From the NCBI GenBank assembly GCA_017557405.1, contig JAFYYV010000009.1, positions 1-64,000 of the forward strand: DNA of 64,000 nt, read 5' to 3'. Under the pieces are notes generated by a model. The model worked only from the letters and a program-made list of their open reading frames with translations. It was not told where the DNA came from and did no database searches. The position numbers and the translations under genes were made by a program. The stretch's first letter is position 1, and every line of letters starts with the position of its first letter. This document shows, piece by piece, positions 55,644 through 63,004 of the stretch. This DNA comes from Prevotella sp. Its GTDB lineage: Bacteria > Bacteroidota > Bacteroidia > Bacteroidales > Bacteroidaceae.

Positions 55644-58631
55644 ATGAGCGAGACATACAATATTCCGCAGGAGTGGAATGAGTTCCTTTTGAAAGACGTG
55701 ACGTTCGTCAATTTGATGATGCGTCGCATCTATAACGTGTTGATAGTGGCAAATCCCTACGATGCCTTTATGCTGGAAGACGATGGACGCGTGGAGGAGA
55801 AGATCTACAACGAATACATGGAGTTGGGATTGCGCTATCCGCCCACGTTCACACAGGTGTCCACCATCGAACAGGCTGAGGAGGTGTTGCAGACCACCAA
55901 CATCGACCTCGTAATCTGTATGCCTGGTAATGCCGACAACGACGCGTTTACGGTGGCACGAGCCATCAAGGGCCGTTTCCCCGACATCCACTGTGTGGTG
56001 CTGACGCCTTTCTCGCATGGTATTACGCGCCGTATGGAGAATGAAGACCTCTCCATCTTCGACTACGTCTTCTGCTGGTTGGGCAACACTAACTTGATTC
56101 TTTCCATCATCAAGTTGATAGAGGACAAGATGAACCTAGAGCACGACATCCAAGAGGCTGGCGTGCAAATGATTCTGTTGGTGGAAGACAGCATTCGTTT
56201 CTATAGTAGCATTCTCCCCAATCTATATAGCTTCCTCTTGGTGCAGAGTCAGCGGTTCTCTACCGAGGCATTGAACCCTCATTCGGCCACCTTGCGTATG
56301 CGTGGTCGACCTAAGGTTGTGCTGGCACGAAACTACCAAGAGGCTTGGGAACTCTACACGAAGTATAGCGGCAATACGTTGGGTGTCATCAGCGATGCGC
56401 GCTTCCCTCTGACACCGCAAGACAAGGAGGGTATCGCCCAGGAGAAGGACGCCGAGGCTGGTATCCGACTGCTCAGGGCCATCCGTGCGAACGATGAGTT
56501 TGTGCCGCTCATCATGGAGAGTGCAGAGACTGAGAACCGCCAATTGGCTGAGGCCGAGGGTTTCCGCTTTGTCAACAAGCACTCGAAGACCATGAACCTT
56601 GACCTGCGCCACTTGCTCGAAGAGCACATGGGTTTCGGCGACTTCATCTTCCGCGACCCTGTGACGCGTCAGGAGATCATGCGCATTCACAACCTGAAGG
56701 AGTTGCAGGACAACATCTTCAAGATTCCGCGCGACTCTATGCTTTACCACATCTCGCGCAACCACATGAGCCGTTGGCTCACGGCGCGTGCCATCTTCCC
56801 TGTGGCCAAGTTCTTGAAAGACATTACGTGGCACAAGTTGCAGGATGTCGATGCCCATCGCAAGATCATTTACGACGCCATCGTGCAATACCGCCACATG
56901 AAGAACATCGGTGTGGTGGCTGTCTTCGACCGCGGAAAGTTCGACCGCTTCTCCCACTTCGCCCGTATTGGTGATGGTTCTTTGGGAGGCAAGGGACGTG
57001 GTTTGGCCTTCCTCGACAGCGTGGTGAAGCGCCACCCGCAGTTCCGACAATTCCCGGGTGTGACGGTGCAGATTCCGAAGACCGTCGTGCTTTGCACCGA
57101 CATCTTCGACGAGTTCATGGAGAAGAACAATCTTTATCCCATCGCGCTGAGCGACGCCAGCGACGAAGAGATATTGCAGCATTTCCTGCGGGCGCAGTTG
57201 CCCGACACGCTGGTGGCCGACTTCTTCACATTCTTCGAGGCCACGCGTTGCCCTATCGCCGTGCGTTCCAGTTCGTTGCTTGAAGATGCCCACTACCAAC
57301 CATTCGCTGGCATCTACAGCACCTACATGATTCCTTTCCTCAACGACAAATACGCCATGCTTCAGATGTTGGCATGTGCCATCAAGGGCGTCTATGCGTC
57401 GGTGTATTACCGCGATTCCAAAGCCTACATGACCGCCACTTCCAACGTCATCGACCAGGAGAAGATGGCTGTCATCCTGCAGGCAGTTGTCGGAAAAGAG
57501 TATGGCGACCGCTACTATCCCAATTTCAGCGGTGTGCTCCGCTCGCTCAACTATTATCCCATCGGAGACGAACAGGCCGAAGATGGTATTGCCTCGTTGG
57601 CATTGGGTTTGGGAAAATATATCGTCGATGGCGGACAGACCTTGCGTGTGTCGCCCTATCATCCCAGTCAGGTGCTGCAAACGAGTGAACTCGATATCGC
57701 CCTGAAGGAGACGCAGACGAAGTTCTATGCCCTCGACCTGAAACACACGGGCGAGGACTTCAAGGTTGATGATGGTTTTAACATCTTGAACCTGAAGGTG
57801 AAGGAGGCCGACAAAGACCTGTCGTTGGCGGGTATTGCCTCCACCTTCGACCCTTACGACCAAGTCATTCGCGATGGAATCTACGAGGGTGGGCGCAAGG
57901 TCATCACTTTCAGCGGTGTGCTCCAGCAGGGCGTGTTCCCATTGCCCGAGTTGTTGCAGATGTCGATGAAGTATGGCTCCGAGGCCATGAAGCGCCCTGT
58001 GGAGATAGAGTTTGCGTGCAACCTGAATGACGACAAGACGGGCGATTTTTATCTGCTCCAGATACGTCCTATCGTCGATTCCAAGCAAATGCTGGAGGAG
58101 GATGTGGCGGCCATTCCCGACGACCAATGTCTGTTGCGGTCGCACATGTCTCTCGGTCATGGAATCAGCGAAGACGTTGTGGATGTGGTGTATGTGAAGA
58201 CCGACGATGACTTCTCAGCGATGAACAACCCTGCCATTGCCGAAGACATCGAACTCATCAATCGCAAGTTCCTAGCCGAGGGTACCAACTATGTGCTTTG
58301 CGGACCTGGACGATGGGGCTCGAGCGACTATTGGCTGGGCATTCCCGTGAAGTGGCCTCATATCTCGGCAGCACGTGTCATCGTTGAAGTGGCGTTGAAG
58401 AACTATCGCGTGGATCCCTCGCAGGGCACTCATTTCTTCCAGAACCTTACATCGTTTGGTGTGGGCTATTTCACCATCGATACCAACACGGGACAGGGCG
58501 TCTTCCGCAAAGACCTGCTCGATCAGATGCCAGCCATCGAAGAGACCCGCTTCGTGCGCCACGTGCGCTTCGAACACCCCCTCCGCATCATGATGGATGG
58601 TAAGAAACAAGAGGGTGTGGTCTTGATTTAA
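55644..58631 (+). CDS. PEP/pyruvate-binding-domain protein with two receiver-like domains
   Basis: This 995-residue protein has two receiver-like regions (about 28-165, YNVLIVANPYDAFML; about 172-345, MILLVEDSIRF with E and D in the phospho-site place), then an ATP-grasp domain of the PEP synthase/PPDK type (about 440-810) with GDGSLGGKGRGLAFLD (K450), IAVRSSSLLEDA and a final LLQIRPI. I see no swivelling phosphohistidine domain (no SHAA-like motif) and no PEP-binding barrel; instead about 185 residues with GPGRWGSSDYWLG and GTHFFQNLTSFGVGYF close the protein. It is probably not a complete PEP synthase; a regulated nucleotidyl or phosphoryl transfer enzyme is more likely. It is alone in its transcript. 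Confidence 0.85.
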   Translation: MSETYNIPQEWNEFLLKDVTFVNLMMRRIYNVLIVANPYDAFMLEDDGRVEEKIYNEYMELGLRYPPTFTQVSTIEQAEEVLQTTNIDLVICMPGNADNDAFTVARAIKGRFPDIHCVVLTPFSHGITRRMENEDLSIFDYVFCWLGNTNLILSIIKLIEDKMNLEHDIQEAGVQMILLVEDSIRFYSSILPNLYSFLLVQSQRFSTEALNPHSATLRMRGRPKVVLARNYQEAWELYTKYSGNTLGVISDARFPLTPQDKEGIAQEKDAEAGIRLLRAIRANDEFVPLIMESAETENRQLAEAEGFRFVNKHSKTMNLDLRHLLEEHMGFGDFIFRDPVTRQEIMRIHNLKELQDNIFKIPRDSMLYHISRNHMSRWLTARAIFPVAKFLKDITWHKLQDVDAHRKIIYDAIVQYRHMKNIGVVAVFDRGKFDRFSHFARIGDGSLGGKGRGLAFLDSVVKRHPQFRQFPGVTVQIPKTVVLCTDIFDEFMEKNNLYPIALSDASDEEILQHFLRAQLPDTLVADFFTFFEATRCPIAVRSSSLLEDAHYQPFAGIYSTYMIPFLNDKYAMLQMLACAIKGVYASVYYRDSKAYMTATSNVIDQEKMAVILQAVVGKEYGDRYYPNFSGVLRSLNYYPIGDEQAEDGIASLALGLGKYIVDGGQTLRVSPYHPSQVLQTSELDIALKETQTKFYALDLKHTGEDFKVDDGFNILNLKVKEADKDLSLAGIASTFDPYDQVIRDGIYEGGRKVITFSGVLQQGVFPLPELLQMSMKYGSEAMKRPVEIEFACNLNDDKTGDFYLLQIRPIVDSKQMLEEDVAAIPDDQCLLRSHMSLGHGISEDVVDVVYVKTDDDFSAMNNPAIAEDIELINRKFLAEGTNYVLCGPGRWGSSDYWLGIPVKWPHISAARVIVEVALKNYRVDPSQGTHFFQNLTSFGVGYFTIDTNTGQGVFRKDLLDQMPAIEETRFVRHVRFEHPLRIMMDGKKQEGVVLI

Positions 58632-58638
58632 ATCAAGA
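58621..58638. repeat. 18-bp perfect palindrome over the stop codon
   Basis: TCTTGATTT and its exact complement AAATCAAGA meet at 58629/58630, inside the TAA stop of the PEP-synthase-like gene. No T tract follows on the + strand, so it is not a standard terminator. Confidence 0.7.
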
Positions 58639-58672
58639 AAACGCATAAAAATACAACATTTCTATGTATTTT

Positions 58673-58704
58673 CTTGCACTGTTAGCGCAAACAGTGTATC
58701 TTTG
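58673..58704 (+). promoter_or_regulatory. Promoter of a candidate small RNA
   Basis: CTTG at 58673 and TATCTTTG at 58697 are spaced by exactly 20 bp. No gene follows; a terminator ends the transcript after about 60 bases. Confidence 0.65.
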
Positions 58705-58710
58705 CATCGT

Positions 58711-58773
58711 GTTTTTCATGGTATTAGATTTAAGGTTAACAAAGGTTGGGGTGCAGCGGCACCTCTTTTTTTT
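58711..58773 (+). ncRNA. Candidate small RNA of about 63 bases
   Basis: From the predicted start near 58711 the transcript runs to a 7-bp hairpin (GGGGTGC at 58748 with GCACCTC at 58759, loop AGCG) followed by eight Ts (58766-58773). No open frame in this span looks coding. Promoter, short body and terminator together make a small RNA likely. I cannot assign a family. It may instead be the attenuated leader of a lost gene. Confidence 0.5.
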
Positions 58774-58921
58774 GCCCTTAACTCTCGTGCGCACGATGGT
58801 TTGAATGCTGAAAAAACACGACAAATTTTTGTCGACTTTTCCGTTCAATCTAGAAACGAAAAACGAGTAACAAAACGACTTTTATGCTCCAATCTCCTCA
58901 TTTTCCACACCCAGAATTGTC

Positions 58922-59053
58922 ACATGTGGCACCTAAGGTGCTCAAAGATATGCTTTGACCCGCTTACATGTGGCATCTGACGCCCTCAAAGCATAGCTAT
59001 GACAAGCTCATTCCATAGCTTTGACAAAGTCATTGCATAGCTTTGACGATGCT
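58922..59053. repeat. 22-bp periodic dyad array C, mixed types
   Basis: Six units start at 58922, 58944, 58966, 58988, 59010 and 59032, each exactly 22 bp apart. Units 1 and 3 carry the ACATGTGGCAYCT core, the others the AAAGCATAGCTTT-like core, each followed by nine bases such as GACAAGCTC or GACGCCCTC. Mixing both cores in one register shows that arrays A, B and C belong to one family. Confidence 0.88.
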
Positions 59054-59237
59054 ATAAAAAGTAAAGAAAACGGAAGTATCTGGCTATCAACAACTTCCGA
59101 AAACGCTCATTTTCCGCGTATTTGCCCACGAGGAACTATTTTTCAGAAAACCAGCCTTCTCGTGGCACCAAAAATCAGAATTTTCTTTACAAAATAAGAT
59201 AGTTCCTTTTGGAACTTTAGTACTTCCAAAAGAAAAA

Positions 59238-59277
59238 CTCCAGGCTACTCTTCACGAGCAACGCTGGAGCCTTTTTT
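59238..59277 (+). terminator. Orphan hairpin terminator
   Basis: CTCCAG at 59238 pairs with CTGGAG at 59264 with extra G-C pairs inside, and six Ts follow. A small AGTTCC/GGAACT hairpin lies just upstream, near 59205. No gene on this strand ends nearby, so it may close a second short RNA. Confidence 0.6.
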
Positions 59278-59335
59278 GCATGCAATCAGTTATGTCTAAT
59301 AACTAAATCGGTTTTATCATTATTCTAGGTATACT

Positions 59336-59373
59336 TTATCCGCATGGTCTTACCTCCCTGACCACGTGGATAA
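59336..59373. other. Imperfect 14-bp stem downstream of the DUF4488-like gene
   Basis: Fourteen bases from 59336 pair with 59360-59373 with one mismatch and one G-U pair around a 10-base loop. It lies about 40 bases beyond the stop of the minus-strand gene; it lacks a T tract but may protect the mRNA end. Confidence 0.4.
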
Positions 59374-59414
59374 CTTCTACTCTCAATGCTTACACATCGG
59401 AGTAATAGGCGTGT

Positions 59415-59909
59415 TTATTTGAACAAGTTCTGCTTAATCATCTGCTGAACATCGGCAGGTGTATCTTTCATTTTGCAGCAATTGACAATGTACTTCACCA
59501 CCTTATCGGGCAGAGAGACTTTCTTCCAGATATCGTGGCGTTTCTTCCATGTTCCTTTGGTTGTTGTCTTGTCAATCCAGACGATGGCGTCCTTTATTTT
59601 TTCGCGTCCCATTTCTGAGTACCAACCGTCCTTGAACGTGTAGGTTCCATACTCGTGAGGCATCACCACCACCTTGCCTTCTTTGGTTAACGCAAGTTCT
59701 GCGCACGCATACTCGCCATCGGCACCATAATACTTGAACTGTGTGTAGCCGGTCGACTTGCCGCAGACGGTTTTCTTTTCACCCTCCCACTGCATCGATT
59801 CCATGTACCATGTGCCAATGAGCTCCTTGTCATCGACTTTTACGTTCTGAGCGCTTACTTGCACAGAACCCATGAGTACCAACACCATTACAAACATCAT
59901 CTTTTTCAT
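59415..59909 (-). CDS. Secreted DUF4488/lipocalin-like protein
   Basis: This 164-residue protein has a signal peptide (1-20, cut after VSA) and a beta-rich domain beginning ELIGTWYMESMQWEG, with FKYYGADGEYACAELAL in the middle, which resembles small lipocalin-like Bacteroidales proteins (DUF4488). Function unknown. The ATG at 59909 is preferred; an upstream frame extends it by 33 non-signal-like residues. Four TTTGCA repeats spaced 11 bp stand upstream of its promoter, the same pattern as before the neighbouring regulator, which also has a lipocalin-like outer domain. It is probably the regulator's target. Confidence 0.8.
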   Translation of the reverse strand: MKKMMFVMVLVLMGSVQVSAQNVKVDDKELIGTWYMESMQWEGEKKTVCGKSTGYTQFKYYGADGEYACAELALTKEGKVVVMPHEYGTYTFKDGWYSEMGREKIKDAIVWIDKTTTKGTWKKRHDIWKKVSLPDKVVKYIVNCCKMKDTPADVQQMIKQNLFK

Positions 59910-59961
59910 AAGTTTTACGTTTTTAATTAGGTTAGACATTGAGTGATTATTGTTTTCGATG

Positions 59962-59993
59962 CAAAAGTAGAGGCATTTCACCATTGTGCCAAG
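59962..59993 (-). promoter_or_regulatory. Promoter of the DUF4488-like gene
   Basis: On the minus strand TACTTTTG (59969-59962) follows CTTG (59993-59990) at 20 bp. The leader to 59909 is about 45 bases. Confidence 0.7.
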
Positions 59994-60001
59994 CTTTTGG
60001 G

Positions 60002-60040
60002 TTTGCATTTACTTTGCAAGAAGTTTGCATAGTGTTTGCA
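60002..60040 (-). promoter_or_regulatory. Four phased TTTGCA repeats (operator)
   Basis: TTTGCA lies at 60002, 60013, 60024 and 60035, exactly 11 bp apart, so on one face of the helix. On the coding strand the word is TGCAAA. The first copy begins 33 bp from the end of the -7 box. The same arrangement precedes the regulator gene. Activator binding by that regulator is inferred. Confidence 0.75.
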
Positions 60041-60046
60041 TCCCAC

Positions 60047-61072
60047 TTATGCACCTATGGAAAGAATGAATTCATCCCATTCTCTGGCACCACCTTTGCG
60101 GGCGAATACCTTTTTATAGAGTCGGCTGCGTACGGTGCTAATGGTGCTCGCGTCGCGCGCAAGAACAGCTGCGATGTCCGAGGGTGTAATCCTGAGTTTG
60201 ATAAGCAGGCATACTTGGTATTCCAGTTCAGACATGGTGTGAAGGCCTCGCAATTGGCTGCTGAAGCCAGGGTAAACTTTCCTGATTTGGCTTTCAACAT
60301 TGAGCCAGTCTTCATCTTTAAGCCTCTGTCCTGTAGCGATGCGGCGTTGCAGGGCCTGGTATTCGTCAGACGCAAAATAGTTTTCCTCCACCGACTCAAT
60401 GGCTTGCCTAACGGCTTGCGGACGCTTTTCCTGCACTTCTTGTATTTGTTGCAGTTGCAGCTGAAGACGACGTCTGGCCTTGCGGTTGTCGAAAGCAATT
60501 CTGACAATAAGCAACAACAAAATGATGACGCCGATAGTTGCCAAGATAAACCCTTGTATCACATTGGCTTGTTGGCGCTCCTTGGCGGAAAGCACATAGC
60601 TCTGCTGCTCGTCCGTATAGTCTTTCTGCACGTCAGCGGTAATAAGTTCTTTGATTTCTTCGCCCCATTCATGCGCAATATCATCAGCGCAATGCCAAGT
60701 ATACAGAATTCCGTTTCGCTGGATGATGATAGTAGTATCATCCTTCACAATCAATGGTCGTGGATTGTCATCTTCTAAATAGACATGTTCGCCACCGCCT
60801 TTATCAATCAAAGTAACTTGGCATTGAGAGCCAGGCTTAACAATCAATCCAGACTCTGTTCTGATCAACCAGCATTCATACATCACGCTGTCACCATCAT
60901 ACAGTCTAAGGATAGTACCTTTTGTCTCTGCAAACGTCTCAGAGCGTCCGGTGGGATAATCCAATAGTTTCAGCGTCCATGCCCCTTGAAGAACATGTGG
61001 TTTGTCGTTATGGCTGTTGGAAGTGCATCCGAGCATAATGCACGCAGCCATAAATATTAATATGTGTTTCAT
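60047..61072 (-). CDS. Membrane-bound HTH regulator with lipocalin-like outer domain
   Basis: This 341-residue protein has a lipobox-like start (CIMLGC, C16), an outer beta domain (about 27-128, LQGAWTLKLLDYPTG, GTILRLYDGDSVMYECWL), one membrane span (171-192), a basic coiled coil (195-220), and a C-terminal LuxR-like HTH (about 280-325, LLIKLRITPSDIAAVLARD, VRSRLYKKVF). It would sense a ligand outside and act directly on DNA inside. The outer domain resembles the adjacent secreted DUF4488-like protein (GTW/GAW start, then Y-x-C-x-L strand). Phased TTTGCA repeats stand before both genes, suggesting autoregulation. Whether C16 is really lipidated in a spanning protein is open. Confidence 0.82.
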   Translation of the reverse strand: MKHILIFMAACIMLGCTSNSHNDKPHVLQGAWTLKLLDYPTGRSETFAETKGTILRLYDGDSVMYECWLIRTESGLIVKPGSQCQVTLIDKGGGEHVYLEDDNPRPLIVKDDTTIIIQRNGILYTWHCADDIAHEWGEEIKELITADVQKDYTDEQQSYVLSAKERQQANVIQGFILATIGVIILLLLIVRIAFDNRKARRRLQLQLQQIQEVQEKRPQAVRQAIESVEENYFASDEYQALQRRIATGQRLKDEDWLNVESQIRKVYPGFSSQLRGLHTMSELEYQVCLLIKLRITPSDIAAVLARDASTISTVRSRLYKKVFARKGGAREWDEFILSIGA

Positions 61073-61095
61073 TACTTTTGCCTTGTTTTTAAACG

Positions 61096-61103
61096 CAAAA
61101 GTA
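61096..61103 (-). promoter_or_regulatory. -7 element of the regulator gene
   Basis: TACTTTTG on the minus strand, identical to the box before the DUF4488-like gene including the following C. The -33 position holds no TTG, consistent with activator dependence. Confidence 0.6.
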
Positions 61104-61135
61104 GAAAAAATAACACAAAGGGTCGGCTATTTCAC

Positions 61136-61163
61136 TTTGCATTTTGTTTGCATCCTCTTTGCA
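61136..61163 (-). promoter_or_regulatory. Three phased TTTGCA repeats (operator)
   Basis: TTTGCA lies at 61136, 61147 and 61158, exactly 11 bp apart. The first begins 33 bp from the end of the -7 box (61103), the same distance as in the other operator (59969 to 60002). Confidence 0.75.
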
Positions 61164-61214
61164 ACTTTAGTGAAACGAAGGGGAGCGCTTTATATAGAAA
61201 ATATATACGCTTGG

Positions 61215-62126
61215 TTATTTCGCATTCCAGAAGAAATACTGCAAGCCTTGTGCGGGGAAGTGGTAAATGTATTCCGCAATTTCCGGCTCTTTTTTTGTCA
61301 CCATTCCCACAATTTGATTGATGTGCTCGTCGGTAAGTTTGTTCGGGTCAAGTTGATTGAAACTGTCACCGTCTTCTACTACGCAGAGACTCTCGTTGTA
61401 TTTGATGAAGAAGTTGCCTCCTTCTTCTTTGATTTCAATAGGCTCTTTTTGGCTGTTATCCAGTTGGCAGTCGAACGAATAGGAGACAGGTGTGGCAATG
61501 CATCCGTCGAGTAACATGCCTACTTGAAGCGTCTCTCCATATAGTTCGTCTTCGTTGTCGATGAGCACGATGTCCTTGTATTTGCCGTCTTTCAGTATGC
61601 GCGACCTGATTCCTCCCTCGTGATTGTCGAGCATGTTTGCTTTTATGGGAGCCACCTCGATGTCGCCGACAGTAGCTTTGTGGATGTATGCACTTTCTAT
61701 TTCGCACCATTTGTTGAGAACGGCCACCTTGTAGTAGTCGCCCTTCTCGCCCAGTACAGGAAAGATTTTTCCTACGTAGGCAATAGCATCTGTCCCTAAA
61801 TCGAAACCTTGCGGACGAGGTTGGTCTGACCATTGGTATATCTCCTCGCAGAAGTCGCTTTCGCAGTCGGACTCAAACCACATCTGCAGGCTCGGGCTGT
61901 TGGAGTCGGCGTCTTTCAAGAGTGCAACTCCATCATCTTCATCTCCATCTGTTACCACCACGAATTTCTTAAATTCAGGCTTGGTCACCTTGATTACGCT
62001 TTCCGTTTCTGCGGTTGCTTCCGTTGTCTCAGCCTTCTCAACGGTTTTTTTGTCTGTGCAGTTTGTTGTCAGGACGGCTATCATCAATCCCAGCAACAGA
62101 AATAGTCGATTCTTCATTGTTTTCAT
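61215..62126 (-). CDS. Lipoprotein with SH3-like region, unknown function
   Basis: This 303-residue protein has a lipobox ending at C23 (VLTTNC), a Thr/Glu linker, and a region (about 55-155) with the pattern of bacterial SH3 domains (FPVLGEKGDYYKVAVLNKWCEIESAYIH is split over two strands typical of them). The second half is beta-rich and acidic, ending AQGLQYFFWN. A second ATG three codons in (62117) is equally plausible. It precedes the HTH regulator on the same strand by 142 bases; a functional link is possible but unproven. Confidence 0.75.
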   Translation of the reverse strand: MKTMKNRLFLLLGLMIAVLTTNCTDKKTVEKAETTEATAETESVIKVTKPEFKKFVVVTDGDEDDGVALLKDADSNSPSLQMWFESDCESDFCEEIYQWSDQPRPQGFDLGTDAIAYVGKIFPVLGEKGDYYKVAVLNKWCEIESAYIHKATVGDIEVAPIKANMLDNHEGGIRSRILKDGKYKDIVLIDNEDELYGETLQVGMLLDGCIATPVSYSFDCQLDNSQKEPIEIKEEGGNFFIKYNESLCVVEDGDSFNQLDPNKLTDEHINQIVGMVTKKEPEIAEYIYHFPAQGLQYFFWNAK

Positions 62127-62160
62127 TATTGAGGTTTTAAGGAAAAGGGGTAATTATATA

Positions 62161-62216
62161 AACTTATCAACTCATAAACTTACGAACTAATCAACTCACG
62201 AACTCATGAACTTATT
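62161..62216. repeat. Seven 8-bp AACT-anchored tandem units
   Basis: AACT recurs at 62161, 62169, 62177, 62185, 62193, 62201 and 62209, exactly 8 bp apart, with the other four bases close to YAYS. The array starts three bases beyond the RDD gene stop and fills most of the gap before the SH3-like lipoprotein. A looser run of the same kind begins at 63967, after the SpoIIM-like gene. Confidence 0.85.
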
Positions 62217-62218
62217 CC

Positions 62219-62947
62219 TCAAATAATCTGTGTGGCGTAGAAGCGGTAGTCGTAGAGCAGGGTGATGAGGAAATTGGCATCGGACCCTTTTTTCGGACGA
62301 ATACCCAATGCTTCTTGCACTTTCTGCGAGAGTTGACGGACGCGTTGTTCATCGTAATTGGCAGAGTCGGCCATTACTTGCTCGATGACGTTGATTTGTC
62401 CTTGCGAAAGTTCGGCTGCTTCGGGATAGGTAGGGCGATAGTGGCGTGAGACACTATAGAACTCGTCGAGCGACACGTGAATCTGGTTGATATTGTCGGT
62501 CTTGATGACCATCGTGCCAGCGGCAAGGTCGCCAAGTCGTTGGTTGTTTTTGGTAAGGATGACGGCAATCGTACCCATTCCTGTGGTGAGCCATAGGTCG
62601 AAAGGCAGCAATATCCATCGGAGTAGGATGGCTCCGAAAGTGGGAGCGGAACCGTCAACCATTACGACGCGCGTGTGCAAAAGGAACTTGCCGACCGTTT
62701 GTCCGTGTGTGAGCGTTTCGCAGATGGCGGAATAGAAAAAGAAAGGAAAGTAGGAGAGGACGGGAATGAGCCACGTGTCGAAGTCGTAGACATTTTTGTC
62801 GATGAACTCCACGAAGTAGAATGCGGCATAGGCATAGATGAAGAGCACGACAACGTCGATGAGCCTTGCGAAGATGCGTTCGCCGACGCTGGCAGGAGTC
62901 TGGCTGATTTGTACGTATTGGCCAGTTATGATGTTTGATTCCGACAT
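62219..62947 (-). CDS. RDD-family membrane protein
   Basis: The 242-residue protein matches the RDD family: ARLIDVVVLFIYAYAAFYF (first span with the Arg-Asp pair), two further spans (about 62-80, 107-135), HGQTVGKFLLHTRVV and RLGDLAAGTMVI. A soluble tail of about 75 residues follows. RDD proteins are transport-like or structural membrane proteins of unclear role. In Bacteroidota they often stand beside SpoIIM-like, DUF4129 and MoxR genes, as here. Confidence 0.9.
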   Translation of the reverse strand: MSESNIITGQYVQISQTPASVGERIFARLIDVVVLFIYAYAAFYFVEFIDKNVYDFDTWLIPVLSYFPFFFYSAICETLTHGQTVGKFLLHTRVVMVDGSAPTFGAILLRWILLPFDLWLTTGMGTIAVILTKNNQRLGDLAAGTMVIKTDNINQIHVSLDEFYSVSRHYRPTYPEAAELSQGQINVIEQVMADSANYDEQRVRQLSQKVQEALGIRPKKGSDANFLITLLYDYRFYATQII

Positions 62948-62963
62948 GTTTTTTCTTGTTTTG

Positions 62964-62999
62964 CTTGCAAATTTAAGTGAAATTGTTTACTTTTGCAAG
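62964..62999. promoter_or_regulatory. Interlocked divergent promoters, RDD and SpoIIM-like genes
   Basis: Plus strand: CTTG at 62964 and TACTTTTG at 62988 (20 bp). Minus strand: TTG at 62998-62996 and TAAATTTG at 62975-62968 (20 bp). Each -33 element lies beside or within the other's -7 element, so the two cannot be used at once. The plus transcript would begin within a few bases of the ATG at 63005. Confidence 0.7.
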
Positions 63000-63004
63000 A
63001 CTTA

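Larger units (their letters stand above)
58632..59414. other. Repeat-rich gene-free stretch
   Basis: It holds a promoter plus a short terminated transcript (58673-58773), the mixed 22-bp dyad array C (58922-59053), a second orphan hairpin terminator (59238-59277) and a 14-bp imperfect stem (59336-59373) near the end of the DUF4488-like gene. No convincing coding frame is present. Confidence 0.75.

Noticed and set aside
56223-58160. 645-codon open frame on the minus strand of the PEP-synthase-like gene
   Set aside because: The plus frame has clear domains; the minus frame is His/Val/Leu-rich as expected of an antisense shadow and has no recognisable motif.
58702-58980. 92-codon frame over the small-RNA candidate
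   Set aside because: The start overlaps the promoter box, the terminator hairpin lies inside it and it runs into repeat array C; the peptide looks random.
16357-59053. 22-bp arrays as CRISPR
   Set aside because: Repeats are 13 bp and degenerate, spacers are 9 bp, and no cas gene is present.
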